Assembly (NCBI GenBank): GCA_003228685.1
Contig: QIFC01000095.1
Coordinates: 1-64,000, forward strand
Direction: 5' to 3'
Source of the DNA: Chloroflexota bacterium
GTDB lineage: Bacteria > Chloroflexota > Dehalococcoidia > DSTF01 > RBG-16-68-14
DNA: 64,000 nt
Shown here in pieces: positions 51,318 to 59,633 of this stretch. The position numbers were made by a program, and so were the translations under genes. Below the pieces are notes generated by a model that saw only the letters and a list, made by a program, of their open reading frames with translations, was not told where the DNA came from and searched no databases. Numbering within the stretch: the first letter of the stretch is position 1; every line of letters starts with the position of its first letter.

Positions 51318-52310
51318 ATGAGAGGCTCTCCTCACACGGCCGAACCCCCGGTCGCGCTGGAGTCCCGCAGAGCGGCCCAGCTCCGCCCCATGCTCGCCAC
51401 AATCGTCGAAGAACCCTTCGATTCGCCCGATCACATTTTCGAAGTCAAATGGGGTGGCGTCCGCGCCATCGCGACGGTCAACGACGGCCACTTGCGGCTC
51501 CAGGGGCGCAACCTTCGGGATCTCACGCCGCTCTATCCTGAACTCTCCGTCCTGCCGAAGTGCCTGCGCGCCAAGAGCGCCGTCGTCGATGGGGAGATAA
51601 TCGCCTGGGACGGCGACGCGCTTCCTTCAGCAGACCTCCTGCGACCCAGGCTGCTGCAGCCTGACCAAAATGTCTCACGATCGAGGCGATCGCCTATCAT
51701 GTACCAAGTCTTCGACCTGCTGGAGCTTGATGGCATCTCGCTCACCAGCCGCCCGCTCTTCGAGCGACGCAACCTGCTACACGAACACCTGGTGTCACAC
51801 CGCGTTGTGCAGGCCTCCGACTTCGTCCAGACGGACGGCATCGCCTTCTTCGAGGCCGTCGCGGCGCACCACCTAGAGGGCGTCATCGCCAAAGACCGCT
51901 GGAGCCCCTACCTGCCAGGCGAGCGCTCCGGCGCCTGGCAGGAGATCCGCGCTTCGCAGGCCGACAACTTCGTCGTTGGCGGCTACAGCTTCGGAGGTGG
52001 CCGGCCCAAGGAACCCATCGCATCGCTTCTCCTCGGAACGCACAAGCGTGGCAAGCTCCTGTTCGTCGGCGAAGTGAGCGTCGGCTGCACCAAGCGGGAG
52101 GCCCAACTCCTGCTCGATCTGCTCACCCCGCTCCACACTGACACCTGCCCCTTTCCCAAGACGCCAGCTGTGCCGAAACTGATCCACTGGTGCCGGCCTG
52201 AGCTTGCCTGCCACGTCCGTTACGCGCAGTGGCACAACAATCGCCTGCGCTTCCCACTCTTCGTAACGCCCCGGCCGGACGTGTCCGCCGCGGAATGCAT
52301 CCAGCTATAG
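51318..52310 (+). CDS. ATP-dependent DNA ligase-like protein with altered active-site motif
   Basis: A 330-residue protein matching the nucleotidyltransferase and OB domains of LigD-type ligases. Motif I, normally KxDG, reads K44-W-G-G, keeping the adenylated Lys but losing the Asp. Other blocks are VVDGEIIAWDGD (motif III region), YQVFDLLELDG and EGVIAKDRWSPYLPGERSG (motif IV region). Motif V, normally KxK, reads QEIRASQADNFVVGGY. The protein could be catalytically weak or regulatory. It lies directly upstream of Ku and LigD, so a role in end joining is likely. Confidence 0.82.
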   Translation: MRGSPHTAEPPVALESRRAAQLRPMLATIVEEPFDSPDHIFEVKWGGVRAIATVNDGHLRLQGRNLRDLTPLYPELSVLPKCLRAKSAVVDGEIIAWDGDALPSADLLRPRLLQPDQNVSRSRRSPIMYQVFDLLELDGISLTSRPLFERRNLLHEHLVSHRVVQASDFVQTDGIAFFEAVAAHHLEGVIAKDRWSPYLPGERSGAWQEIRASQADNFVVGGYSFGGGRPKEPIASLLLGTHKRGKLLFVGEVSVGCTKREAQLLLDLLTPLHTDTCPFPKTPAVPKLIHWCRPELACHVRYAQWHNNRLRFPLFVTPRPDVSAAECIQL

Positions 52311-52527
52311 CCACCGGCGACGCAGTCGTTGGCCTGCGAACGGGCTGAGCCTGCTGCGACCCTTCTCTTAGCAGGGTTTCCCCTACTGTTGGGCCTGTTT
52401 TCGCTATTAAGAGTGTCAATTCATTGATTAGATTTCCATAATGTGGTATCCAACACTCACATCTCCAGCGACTCAGCCACCCGGAGGAAGACACTCCGGA
52501 CACCGATCGCGGGAGAGGAGGCAACGT
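52311..52527. other. AT-richer intergenic region upstream of Ku
   Basis: This 217-bp gap is AT-richer than its surroundings between about 52400 and 52450. It holds GAGTGT (52411-52416) and ACACTC (52453-52458) as an inverted pair and the word TCCAACACTCA (52449-52459) shared with the ligase-like promoter. TTAGAT or CATAAT may be the -10 but no clean pair was found. Confidence 0.45.
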
Positions 52528-53355
52528 ATGCCAAGGTCGATCTGGAAAGGCGCAGTCAGCTTCGGGATGATCAGCATCCCCGTCAAGCTCTTCGGCGCTA
52601 CGGAAAACAAGGACATCGCCTTCCGCCAGCTGCATGAAGAGTGCGGCAGCCGCCTCAAGCAGCAGCGCTGGTGCGCCACGTGCGAACGCACGGTGGAGTT
52701 CAGCGAGCTGACCAAGGGCTTCGAGTATGCCAAGGAACAGCACGTCGTCCTGACAGACGAGGACTTCTCCAAGCTACCGCTCCCCAGCAAGCACACGATT
52801 GAGCTCTCTGCCTTCGTCAAGGCCGAAGAGATCGACCCCGTCTACTACGAACGAAGCTACTACTTGGAACCGGAGGAGACCGGCCTCAAACCGTTCGCGC
52901 TCCTGATGGACGCCCTCAAGAAGAAGGACCTCACGGCCGTCGCCAAGGTCGCCATTCGCAATAAGGAACAGCTTTGTGCGCTCCGGCCCCACAACGGCCG
53001 CTTGATGCTCGAGACGCTCTTCTATCCGGACGAGATCCGCGTGCTCGACACCATTGACGAGCCAGAGATCAAAATCACCAAGAAAGAGCTACAGATGGCC
53101 ATCTCGCTTATCGATCTCATGCTCGACAAGTTCGATCCGGAGAAGTACGAAGATGAATACCGGGGCGCCCTCTCCCAGATTATCGAGGCTAAGCTTGAAG
53201 GCGCGGAGATCGCCGCCGTGCCTGCCCCCAAGACGGGCAAGGTCATTGACCTCATGGCCGCGCTCAAGGCCAGCGTGGACGCGGCAAAGGACAAGAGCAC
53301 GGGCTCGCCAACTCCCAAACGCGCCACAAGGCGGCGTAAGGCCGCCGCCGGTTGA
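52528..53355 (+). CDS. ku: Ku protein (non-homologous end joining)
   Basis: A 275-residue bacterial Ku homodimer subunit that encircles DNA double-strand ends and recruits LigD. Marks are RSIWKGAVSFGMISIPVKLF at the N-terminus, HEECGSRLKQQRWCATC with a C-x-x-C region, EEIDPVYYERSYYLEP and ELQMAISLIDLMLDKFDPEKYEDEYRGAL condensed over the bridge and arm. The C-terminal tail is Lys/Arg-rich (KRATRRRKAAAG), typical of bacterial Ku tails that bind DNA and LigD. GGAGAGGAGG precedes the ATG. ligD follows after 35 bp. Confidence 0.96.
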   Translation: MPRSIWKGAVSFGMISIPVKLFGATENKDIAFRQLHEECGSRLKQQRWCATCERTVEFSELTKGFEYAKEQHVVLTDEDFSKLPLPSKHTIELSAFVKAEEIDPVYYERSYYLEPEETGLKPFALLMDALKKKDLTAVAKVAIRNKEQLCALRPHNGRLMLETLFYPDEIRVLDTIDEPEIKITKKELQMAISLIDLMLDKFDPEKYEDEYRGALSQIIEAKLEGAEIAAVPAPKTGKVIDLMAALKASVDAAKDKSTGSPTPKRATRRRKAAAG

Positions 53356-53390
53356 TGCCGGCTCGCCTCTGACTGAGGAGGCGTCTCCCA

Positions 53391-54962
53391 ATGCCGCGCT
53401 CCCAGCGCCCGAAAAGGCGAACCGGTACCTCAGGCCTCGAACGATACAAGGGCAAGCGTGACTTCACGCTCACGCCGGAGCCACCCCCAGCGCAGCCTGG
53501 CGGCCGCCAAGGCCCTCTCACGTTCCTGATCCAGAAGCACGACGCCAGCCGCCTCCACTACGACTTCCGGCTGGAGTTGGATGGCGTTCTTAAGTCCTGG
53601 TCCGTGCCCAAAGGCCCCGCGCTCGACAACAACGAGAAGCGGCTCGCCGTCATGGTCGAGGACCACCCGTTCGACTACGGCGCCTTTGAAGGCGTGATCC
53701 CCAAAGGCGAGTACGGAGCAGGCCAAGTCATCGTCTGGGACAACGGCACCTACAGCCCAGACGAAGGCGGTCAGCTCTCCTTCCACAACCGGGCCGAGGC
53801 CGAACGCCGCGTCCGCGAGGAGATCGAGGCCGGCAAGCTCTCGATCACGTTGCGCGGCAAGAAGGTCAAGGGCTCGTGGACCCTCGTCAAGCTCTCGAAC
53901 AGCGAGACCGAATGGCTCTTGATCAAACACCGAGACGCCGCCTCAGACGAAGAGCGCGACATCCTCGATGAGGACGCCTCGGTCATCTCCACGCTCACGA
54001 TCGATGACATCAAGGCCAGCCGCCTCCCCGACCGCGGCGCGGCCAGTGTCATCCTGTCTCCTGAGGACGCTCCCCGCGCGAAGAAAGCGAAGTTCCCCAC
54101 CAAGCTCACGCCGATGAACGCCCACCCCGCGGAGGCCGCCTTTTCCGACCCTTGCTGGCTCTTTGAGCCGAAGCTGGACGGCATCCGCGCCGTCGCCCTG
54201 ATCCGGGACGGCGCGGTCAAACTGCTCAGCCGTAGCGGCCTCGATACCACGGATCAGTACCCCTACCTGGTCGACGAACTCGCGGCGCAGCCCGTCACAA
54301 ACGCCATCCTCGACGGCGAGATCGTAGCTATCGACGAAGACGGTAGGCCCTCGTTTGGACTGCTCCAGCAGCGTATGCATCTATCGGGCGAAGTGGACAT
54401 CCGGCAGGCGGAGGTTGACATCCCCGTCCTGTTCTACGCGTTCGACCAACCCTACTTGGAGGGCTGGGACCTCACCAAATGCACGCTTTCGGCCCGTAAG
54501 GAGCTGCTAGAGCGCGCCCTGCTCCCCTCCAGCCGCATCCTCCTGCTGGACCACTTCACGGAAGAAGGCGAGGCGGCTTACGATGCCGCTCGCCGCCTCG
54601 GCCTCGAAGGCATCGTCGCCAAGCGCATGGAGAGCGCCTACGAGCCCGGCAAGCGCTCCCACGACTGGCTCAAGATCAAGGCCACACTCACGGACGACTT
54701 CGTCGTCGGCGGCTTCAGCGAAGGCCAGGGTGGCCGCTCCGATACATTCGGCGCGCTCCTGCTCGGACGTTATGACGAAGACGACACGCTGGTGTACGCC
54801 GGACACGTCGGCAGCGGCTTCACGGACGGCCTGCTCGCCGACATTCGCAAGCGGCTGGACAAGATCCGTCCGCAAGCGCAACCCGTTCTCAGCGGAACCA
54901 CCACAGAAGGGCGGCACCACGTGGGTGAAGCCCGGGCTCGTTGCGGAGGTGAAGTTCGCTGA
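53391..54962 (+). CDS. ligD: DNA ligase D, 3'-phosphoesterase and ligase part (frame-disrupted)
   Basis: The first 523 residues of LigD in the PE-LIG-POL order. The phosphoesterase domain (about 25-180) shows [20 protein letters not shown] and [11 protein letters not shown], with metal-binding His and Asp. The ligase domain follows with motif I FEPK261LDGIRAV, motif [22 protein letters not shown] and motif V DWLKIK. The frame is lost at about 54879-54882, before motif VI and the end of the OB-fold, and ends after 27 unrelated residues. GAGGAGG lies upstream, 35 bp after ku. Without a frame correction the ligase would be incomplete. Confidence 0.9.
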   Translation: MPRSQRPKRRTGTSGLERYKGKRDFTLTPEPPPAQPGGRQGPLTFLIQKHDASRLHYDFRLELDGVLKSWSVPKGPALDNNEKRLAVMVEDHPFDYGAFEGVIPKGEYGAGQVIVWDNGTYSPDEGGQLSFHNRAEAERRVREEIEAGKLSITLRGKKVKGSWTLVKLSNSETEWLLIKHRDAASDEERDILDEDASVISTLTIDDIKASRLPDRGAASVILSPEDAPRAKKAKFPTKLTPMNAHPAEAAFSDPCWLFEPKLDGIRAVALIRDGAVKLLSRSGLDTTDQYPYLVDELAAQPVTNAILDGEIVAIDEDGRPSFGLLQQRMHLSGEVDIRQAEVDIPVLFYAFDQPYLEGWDLTKCTLSARKELLERALLPSSRILLLDHFTEEGEAAYDAARRLGLEGIVAKRMESAYEPGKRSHDWLKIKATLTDDFVVGGFSEGQGGRSDTFGALLLGRYDEDDTLVYAGHVGSGFTDGLLADIRKRLDKIRPQAQPVLSGTTTEGRHHVGEARARCGGEVR

Positions 54963-56154
54963 GTGGACGGCGGACGGCAATCTGCGCGCGCCCGTGTTCA
55001 TGCGACTGCGAGAAGACAAGCCCGCGAACCAGGTGCGCGTTGTCGAGAACGAGCGCTTCGTGCCAGAGCCGGCGGACAACGATTCGCTCGACTACGAGAT
55101 CGACAGCGTTCTTGACCAGCTCGAGTCGAAGAAGGAGGGCTTCATCCTCAAGGTTGGGGCACACAAGCTGTCGGTCAGCAACTTGGACAAGGAACTCTGG
55201 CCCGCCCACGGCAAGCGACGCGCCCTCACGAAGCGCGACTTCCTCGTCTACCTCGCTCGTGTCGGGCCCTACCTCCTCCCCCACCTGCGAGACCGGCCCC
55301 TCACGCTCGTCCGGTACCCCAACGGCATCAGCGGATCGCATTTCTATCAGAAGCACATCGCCGATAAGCCGCCGGAGTACGTCGACCTCGTGCCGCTCTA
55401 CTCCAGCCACAATGATGGCGACCAGGAGTACGTCGTGTGCGACAACTTGGCCACCCTGCTCTGGCTTGGCCAGCTCGCCGACCTCGAACTCCACACGTGG
55501 TACGCCCGTACCAGTCCCGACCCGGACGGCCATCACCTGTTCGACACCTTCACGGGCTCACGCGAGCAGATCGAAGGCTCACTCCTCAACTACCCAGACT
55601 TCATCGTCATCGACCTCGACCCCTACATCTACTCCGGCAAGGAGAAACCCGGCGATGAGCCGGAGCTAAACAAGAATGCATTCGCTAAGACGCGCGAAGT
55701 CGCGTTCTGGCTCAGGGACATCCTCGATTCGCTCTCGCTGTCGTCGTTCGTCAAGACCACCGGTAAGACCGGCCTCCATATCTATGTCCCCATCTATCGC
55801 CAACTCACGAGCGACCAGGCCCGTGCCGCCTGCGAGACGATCGGGCACTTCGTGCTCCAGGCGCACCCCAAAGACATCACCATGGAGTGGTCCGTCGAGA
55901 AGCGCACCGGCAAGATCTTGTTCGATCACAACCAGAACGTGCGGGGCAAAACGCTTGCCTCCATCTACTCGCCGCGAGCCGTCCCGGACGCCGCCGTCTC
56001 CATGCCCATCGCCTGGGATGACCTAAGCGGCGTTTACCCTAACGATTTCACGATCCTGACCGCGCCCGACCGCCTCGACGAGATCGGCGACCTCTGGGCG
56101 GGCATCCTCGAGGCAAAGCACGACATCGCTAGCCTCCTTTCCGCCGCCGATTAG
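54880..56154 (+). CDS. ligD: DNA ligase D, ligase C-terminus and polymerase part (second frame)
   Basis: This frame continues Lig[41 protein letters not shown] (ligase motif VI region) and then the AEP-type primase/polymerase (about 55130-56100) with [20 protein letters not shown], the catalytic VIDLDPYI and [14 protein letters not shown]. Reaching it from the first part needs a +1 shift (one extra base) near 54879. A GTG at 54925 could in principle start a separate polymerase protein, but no ribosome binding site was seen. Causes could be a sequencing error, a real mutation or recoding. Confidence 0.85.
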   Translation, partial: NPFSAEPPQKGGTTWVKPGLVAEVKFAEWTADGNLRAPVFMRLREDKPANQVRVVENERFVPEPADNDSLDYEIDSVLDQLESKKEGFILKVGAHKLSVSNLDKELWPAHGKRRALTKRDFLVYLARVGPYLLPHLRDRPLTLVRYPNGISGSHFYQKHIADKPPEYVDLVPLYSSHNDGDQEYVVCDNLATLLWLGQLADLELHTWYARTSPDPDGHHLFDTFTGSREQIEGSLLNYPDFIVIDLDPYIYSGKEKPGDEPELNKNAFAKTREVAFWLRDILDSLSLSSFVKTTGKTGLHIYVPIYRQLTSDQARAACETIGHFVLQAHPKDITMEWSVEKRTGKILFDHNQNVRGKTLASIYSPRAVPDAAVSMPIAWDDLSGVYPNDFTILTAPDRLDEIGDLWAGILEAKHDIASLLSAAD

Positions 56155-56174
56155 CCACAGCTGCTTACGTACTG

Positions 56175-56183
56175 TGCTAGAAT
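56175..56183 (+). promoter_or_regulatory. Extended -10 element (TGCTAGAAT)
   Basis: TGCTAGAAT lies 32 bp before the GMC oxidoreductase ATG, whose leader then contains GTGAGGAG as ribosome binding site. Confidence 0.5.
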
Positions 56184-56215
56184 CGCACACCCAGCCTGGA
56201 AACGTGAGGAGATGA

Positions 56216-57730
56216 ATGTCTGACTACGATCTAATTGTCGTCGGCGCCGGCTCCGCGGGCGCCGTCATCGCGGCGCGAGTCACGGAGGACGCGAACCAGC
56301 GCGTCCTCCTGATTGAGGCCGGCCCCGATTACCCGCATGAGGCATCGCTCCCTGACGACCTCAAGGACGGCAACCACAACTCGGTCTTCCACCACGACTG
56401 GGGCTTCCGCTACCAGCCGACCTCGGGCAACAAAGGCAACGTACCGCTTCCGCGCGGCAAGGTCACCGGCGGTTCCTCCGCGGTCAACACGGCCATCGCC
56501 CTCCGTGGCCAGCCCGGCGATTACGACGGCTGGGCCGCGATGGGCCTCCCCGAGTGGTCATGGGAGAAGTGCCTGCCGGCCTTTAAGCGTCTGGAAACCG
56601 ACCAGGACATCCAGAGCGACCTGCATGGCGCCGACGGTCCCATCACGATCCATCGCCCCGACGATCTCGTCCCCTTCCAGCGAGCATTTCTCGATGCTTG
56701 CCAAACGATGAACTACCCGGAGTGCCCAGACCACAACGACCCGTCTACGACAGGCTACGGCCCGCATCCCATGAACAAGCGTGGCCGCCTGCGCATCAGC
56801 ACGGCCCTTGCCTATCTAGTACCCGCCCGCAAGCGGCGGAATTTAGTCATCCGCCCACACACGCACGTCGTTCGCGTCGTTGTCGCCGGCGGCAAGGCCG
56901 CCGGCCTCGAGGTCGAGAGCAACGGCGTCCGAGAAACGATAACCGGGTCGCGCATCGTCCTCTCAGCCGGCTCCATCCAGACGCCGCCGATCCTGATCCG
57001 TTCCGGCATCGGCCCGCGCGACGTCCTCGAGCGCCTCGGCATCTCGCTCGCGCGTGAGGCGCCCGTCGGCGCTCGCCTCTTCGACCACCCGGCAACGCTG
57101 ATCGGACTCGTGCCTAAGCCCAACATCGCCGATCGAGACCAACCGATCATCCAAACGACGCTGCGCTACACAGCCAAGGGCAGCAGCGACGAGAACGACA
57201 TGCAGCTCGAACCGATCTCGTTCGTCCAGCGAGGTCGAGCAGACAACCTGCTCGTCGGCCTGGCGCCCGTCGTTGAGAGGACGCAGGGCCATGGGCGCCT
57301 CGTCTTCGAGAGCGCCGACCCGTACGCCCAGCCCGTGATCCAGTCCGACTTTCTGAATGATCCCTGGGACGAAGAGCGCATGATGGAGGGCATCGACATC
57401 GCTCTCAGGATGTGCGAAACGCCCGAGATCAAAGCCGTGTCGGAGAGCATCGTCTGGCCAAGGGAAGATGTGATCGAGGACCGGGAGAAGCTGCGCGATT
57501 GGGCCCGCCGCGCCTCAGGCTCCGGCTACCACCCGTGCAGCACCGCTCCGATGGGCGGCGAAGACGACGAGGGCGCCGTCGTCGATCAATATGGCCGTGT
57601 CTACGGCGTGGACGGCCTCTTCGTCGCCGACGCAAGCATCATGCCGGCCGTCCCGCGCGCCAATATCAACATCCCCACAATCATGATTGGAGAGAGGTTC
57701 GGAGAATGGTTCCGAGAGGGGACCATCTAG
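56216..57730 (+). CDS. GMC family FAD oxidoreductase (choline dehydrogenase-like)
   Basis: A 504-residue flavoprotein of the glucose-methanol-choline oxidoreductase family, oxidising alcohols. The FAD-binding motif is DLIVVGAGSAGAVIAARV at the N-terminus, followed by LIEAGPDYP. GMC signature 1 is PRGKVTGGSSAVN, signature 2 is VLSAGSIQTPPIL, and the catalytic His lies in GSGYHPCSTAPMGG near residue 443. No signal peptide is present. Downstream, positions 57807-57854 repeat its last 16 codons in diverged form, suggesting a lost tandem paralogue. The substrate is not deducible. Confidence 0.93.
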   Translation: MSDYDLIVVGAGSAGAVIAARVTEDANQRVLLIEAGPDYPHEASLPDDLKDGNHNSVFHHDWGFRYQPTSGNKGNVPLPRGKVTGGSSAVNTAIALRGQPGDYDGWAAMGLPEWSWEKCLPAFKRLETDQDIQSDLHGADGPITIHRPDDLVPFQRAFLDACQTMNYPECPDHNDPSTTGYGPHPMNKRGRLRISTALAYLVPARKRRNLVIRPHTHVVRVVVAGGKAAGLEVESNGVRETITGSRIVLSAGSIQTPPILIRSGIGPRDVLERLGISLAREAPVGARLFDHPATLIGLVPKPNIADRDQPIIQTTLRYTAKGSSDENDMQLEPISFVQRGRADNLLVGLAPVVERTQGHGRLVFESADPYAQPVIQSDFLNDPWDEERMMEGIDIALRMCETPEIKAVSESIVWPREDVIEDREKLRDWARRASGSGYHPCSTAPMGGEDDEGAVVDQYGRVYGVDGLFVADASIMPAVPRANINIPTIMIGERFGEWFREGTI

Positions 57731-57742
57731 CGCAGACATCCA

Positions 57743-57805
57743 GAGATTGCCAAGGTACAGCCTCTAGCTGTACCCGCAATCTCCAAGGCGAATCTCTGAT
57801 TCGCC
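57743..57805. repeat. Nested CAAG-linked hairpins after the GMC gene
   Basis: GAGATTGC (57743-57750) and GCAATCTC (57776-57783) form an outer stem enclosing CAA and the hairpin GGTACAGC-CTCTA-GCTGTACC (57754-57774). CCAAG then joins GGCGAATC-TCT-GATTCGCC (57787-57805). Confidence 0.7.
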
Positions 57806-57806
57806 C

Positions 57807-57854
57807 ATGATCGGCGAACGCTTCGGCGAATGGTTCCGAGAGGGCCTGATCTAG
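57807..57854 (+). pseudogene. 3'-terminal remnant of a second GMC oxidoreductase gene
   Basis: These 48 bases read MIGERFGEWFREGLI followed by TAG, against MIGERFGEWFREGTI plus TAG at the end of the intact gene. The two differ at many third codon positions, so this looks like the tail of an older, diverged paralogue whose body is gone. Hairpin elements flank it on both sides. Confidence 0.7.
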
Positions 57855-57861
57855 GAAGCCC

Positions 57862-57908
57862 GCACTTCGCCTCTAGCGAAGTGCCAAGCTGCAATCGAAG
57901 ATTGCAGC
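57862..57908. repeat. CAAG-linked hairpin pair at the glutamine-synthetase-like gene end
   Basis: GCACTTCGC-CTCTA-GCGAAGTGC (57862-57884) is joined by CAA to GCTGCAATC-GAA-GATTGCAGC (57888-57908). The second hairpin ends one base before the stop codon of the minus-strand gene. Confidence 0.7.
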
Positions 57909-57909
57909 C

Positions 57910-59262
57910 CTACACCTGCTCGAAGTAACGCCGCCGCTCCCAATTCGTCACCACCTGCTGATATCGCTCGACCTCCCAAGCGCGCATCCGCGCGTAGTGC
58001 CCCACGAACTCATCACCGAAGTACTCCCGCGCAACAACGCTCTCGTTAAACAGCTCAACTGCCTCGCCTAGCGACCTCGGTAGCGCGGGCGCCTCTGAAG
58101 CCTTGTACGCGTCGCCCTCGACTGACGGCGGGCACTCCAACCCTCGTTCCATACCATGCAGCCCGCCCGCAAGCGTCGCCGCGAAGGCCAGATATGCGTT
58201 CACGTCGGCTCCGGGGACCCGATTCTCGATCCGGCACGAACCCTCGGAGCCCGTGATGAAACGCAGCGCCGCCGTCCGGTTCTCGACGCCCCACGTCGCC
58301 GTCGTCGGCGCCCAGCTCCCCGGCACCAGCCGCTTGTACGAGTTCACGTTCGGCGCGTACATCAGCATCAGCTCCGGCATCGTCGCGAGCACCCCCGCGC
58401 AGTACGAACGCATCTGCTCCGACGCGTGATGCGGCCCTTCGGCGTCCCAAAAGATATTGCTGGCGTCATCGTCCCACAGGCTCTGGTGCAAATGTCCGCT
58501 ACACCCGTCAACCTGGTCGCTGTACTTCGCCATGAACGTCAGCGCCACGCCTGCTCCGGCCGCCACCTCTTTCGCTCCACTCTTATACAGCAACGCGTAG
58601 TCCGCGGCCGTCAGCGCATCCGCGTAGCGAACGTTCATCTCATACATGCCCTCGCCGTGCTCGCGATTGTAGCCTTCCACAGGCACACCGTAGTCGACCA
58701 TCGCTTTGCGGATGACGCCCAGGACGTCCTCGTCCAGGCTTGCGTGATGAATGCTATAGCAGTTGTCTCCCGGACTGAGTGGCCGCAGGTCGCCGTAGCC
58801 TTTCTCACGCAGCGATTCCTGATCCTCGCGGAACAGGCGCATCTCCAGCTCAAGCGCCATCTTCGCCTCATAGCCCGCATCCGCCGCGCGGGCGAGCACG
58901 CGCCTCAGCACCTGGCGAGGCGAAACGCCCAGAGGCTCGTCCTCGCGAGCGTAATCGCAAATCACGGCAGCTTCGCCTTCCATCCACGGCACGACCCGCA
59001 ACGTCGCGAGGTCGGGCGTCATTTGGATATCGGCGAACCCGCCATCGGCACTGCCAACCTCCAGCCCATCGATCAGCTCCTGCTGAACATCCCAGCCGAA
59101 GATCACATCGCACTGCGCGAACCCTCCGCCATGCAGACCCTTCAGGAACTGTTCGCTCAGAATGTGCTTGCCACGGAACACGCCATCCATGTCAGCCCCA
59201 CCGACGCGCACCACCTCGATCCGCTTCTCGCTGATCAACTGCTCAACCTGCTCGATGTCCAT
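57910..59262 (-). CDS. Glutamine synthetase family protein
   Basis: A 450-residue enzyme of the glutamine synthetase superfamily, which activates a carboxylate with ATP and couples it to ammonia or an amine. Family blocks are LELEMRLF (metal site), GEGMYEMNVRYADAL, DGCSGHLHQSLWDD, PGSWAPTTATWGVENRTAA and SCRIENRVPGADVNAYLA. It is divergent from GlnA-I housekeeping enzymes (short N-terminus, no adenylylation Tyr motif seen), so gamma-glutamyl-amine synthetase-type activity is as likely as glutamine synthesis. The start at 59262 has GGAGGAAG upstream. A GMC alcohol dehydrogenase lies convergent to it, compatible with an amino-alcohol pathway. Confidence 0.87.
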   Translation of the reverse strand: MDIEQVEQLISEKRIEVVRVGGADMDGVFRGKHILSEQFLKGLHGGGFAQCDVIFGWDVQQELIDGLEVGSADGGFADIQMTPDLATLRVVPWMEGEAAVICDYAREDEPLGVSPRQVLRRVLARAADAGYEAKMALELEMRLFREDQESLREKGYGDLRPLSPGDNCYSIHHASLDEDVLGVIRKAMVDYGVPVEGYNREHGEGMYEMNVRYADALTAADYALLYKSGAKEVAAGAGVALTFMAKYSDQVDGCSGHLHQSLWDDDASNIFWDAEGPHHASEQMRSYCAGVLATMPELMLMYAPNVNSYKRLVPGSWAPTTATWGVENRTAALRFITGSEGSCRIENRVPGADVNAYLAFAATLAGGLHGMERGLECPPSVEGDAYKASEAPALPRSLGEAVELFNESVVAREYFGDEFVGHYARMRAWEVERYQQVVTNWERRRYFEQV

Positions 59263-59306
59263 CGTTGCTTCCTCCACAAGTAAGTCGCCCAAGTCTAACA
59301 GAGGCG

Positions 59307-59453
59307 TCGATATCCATTCGGCGAGCGCTATCACTCGCCAAGGAGCGCGGCATCTTCCACGCCGTCCTCGGCGTCCACCCGCGCCACATGGGCGACGCGG
59401 TGTCTCTCATCGAGGAGTTTGCTGCCAAGCACCTGAAAGAGTTGCAGGCGTAG
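59307..59453 (+). pseudogene. Possible TatD-like hydrolase fragment
   Basis: The 48-residue stretch contains GIFHAVLGVHPRHMGD, similar in pattern to the AxGxHPH region of TatD metal-dependent hydrolases, followed by an amphipathic helix and a stop. No ribosome binding site, complete metal site or remaining domain is present. The call rests on one short motif. Confidence 0.3.
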
Positions 59454-59547
59454 CTTCAGCCAGCAATCCAGCACGGTATCGCACAATCCTCAATTAGCAG
59501 CCGTGCAGCCCGGCACAGGCAACCAAGCTATCGCGAAGCAGCAGCCA

Positions 59548-59632
59548 GGCTAACGCGGAGCGTTAGCCAAGCTGCCACGAGGTGTTAGCCAGCGATCCCT
59601 TCGGGATCGCAAAGCTAACGCGCAGCGTTAGC
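59548..59632. repeat. Chain of CAAG/AAAG-linked hairpins at the thiolase gene end
   Basis: In order: GGCTAACGC-GGA-GCGTTAGCC (59548-59568), a degenerate GCTGCCAC/GTGTTAGC stem, GCGATCCC-TTC-GGGATCGC (59592-59610), AAA, and GCTAACGC-GCA-GCGTTAGC (59614-59632). The last ends one base before the thiolase stop codon on the minus strand. The first and last share the same arm. Confidence 0.7.
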
Positions 59633-59633
59633 C

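Larger units (their letters stand above)
59263..59633. other. 371-bp intergenic region with a gene fragment and hairpin chain
   Basis: No complete gene was found. A plus-strand frame at about 59307-59453 reads RRALSLAKERGIFHAVLGV then HPRHMGDAVSLIEEF, resembling a TatD-type hydrolase segment and possibly a decayed gene. The right part, 59548-59632, consists of hairpins joined by CAAG/AAAG linkers. Confidence 0.55.

Noticed and set aside
51086-51541. Overlapping plus-strand frame across the DUF72/ligase gap
   Set aside because: It runs out of frame through two real genes and over the promoter.
52123-52743. 206-codon minus-strand open frame over the ligase/Ku junction
   Set aside because: It overlaps two recognised genes and an intergenic region and has no ribosome binding site or domain.
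58156-59283. 375-codon plus-strand open frame
   Set aside because: It lies opposite the glutamine-synthetase-like gene, which has all family motifs; the plus-strand translation is His/Arg-rich with no domain.
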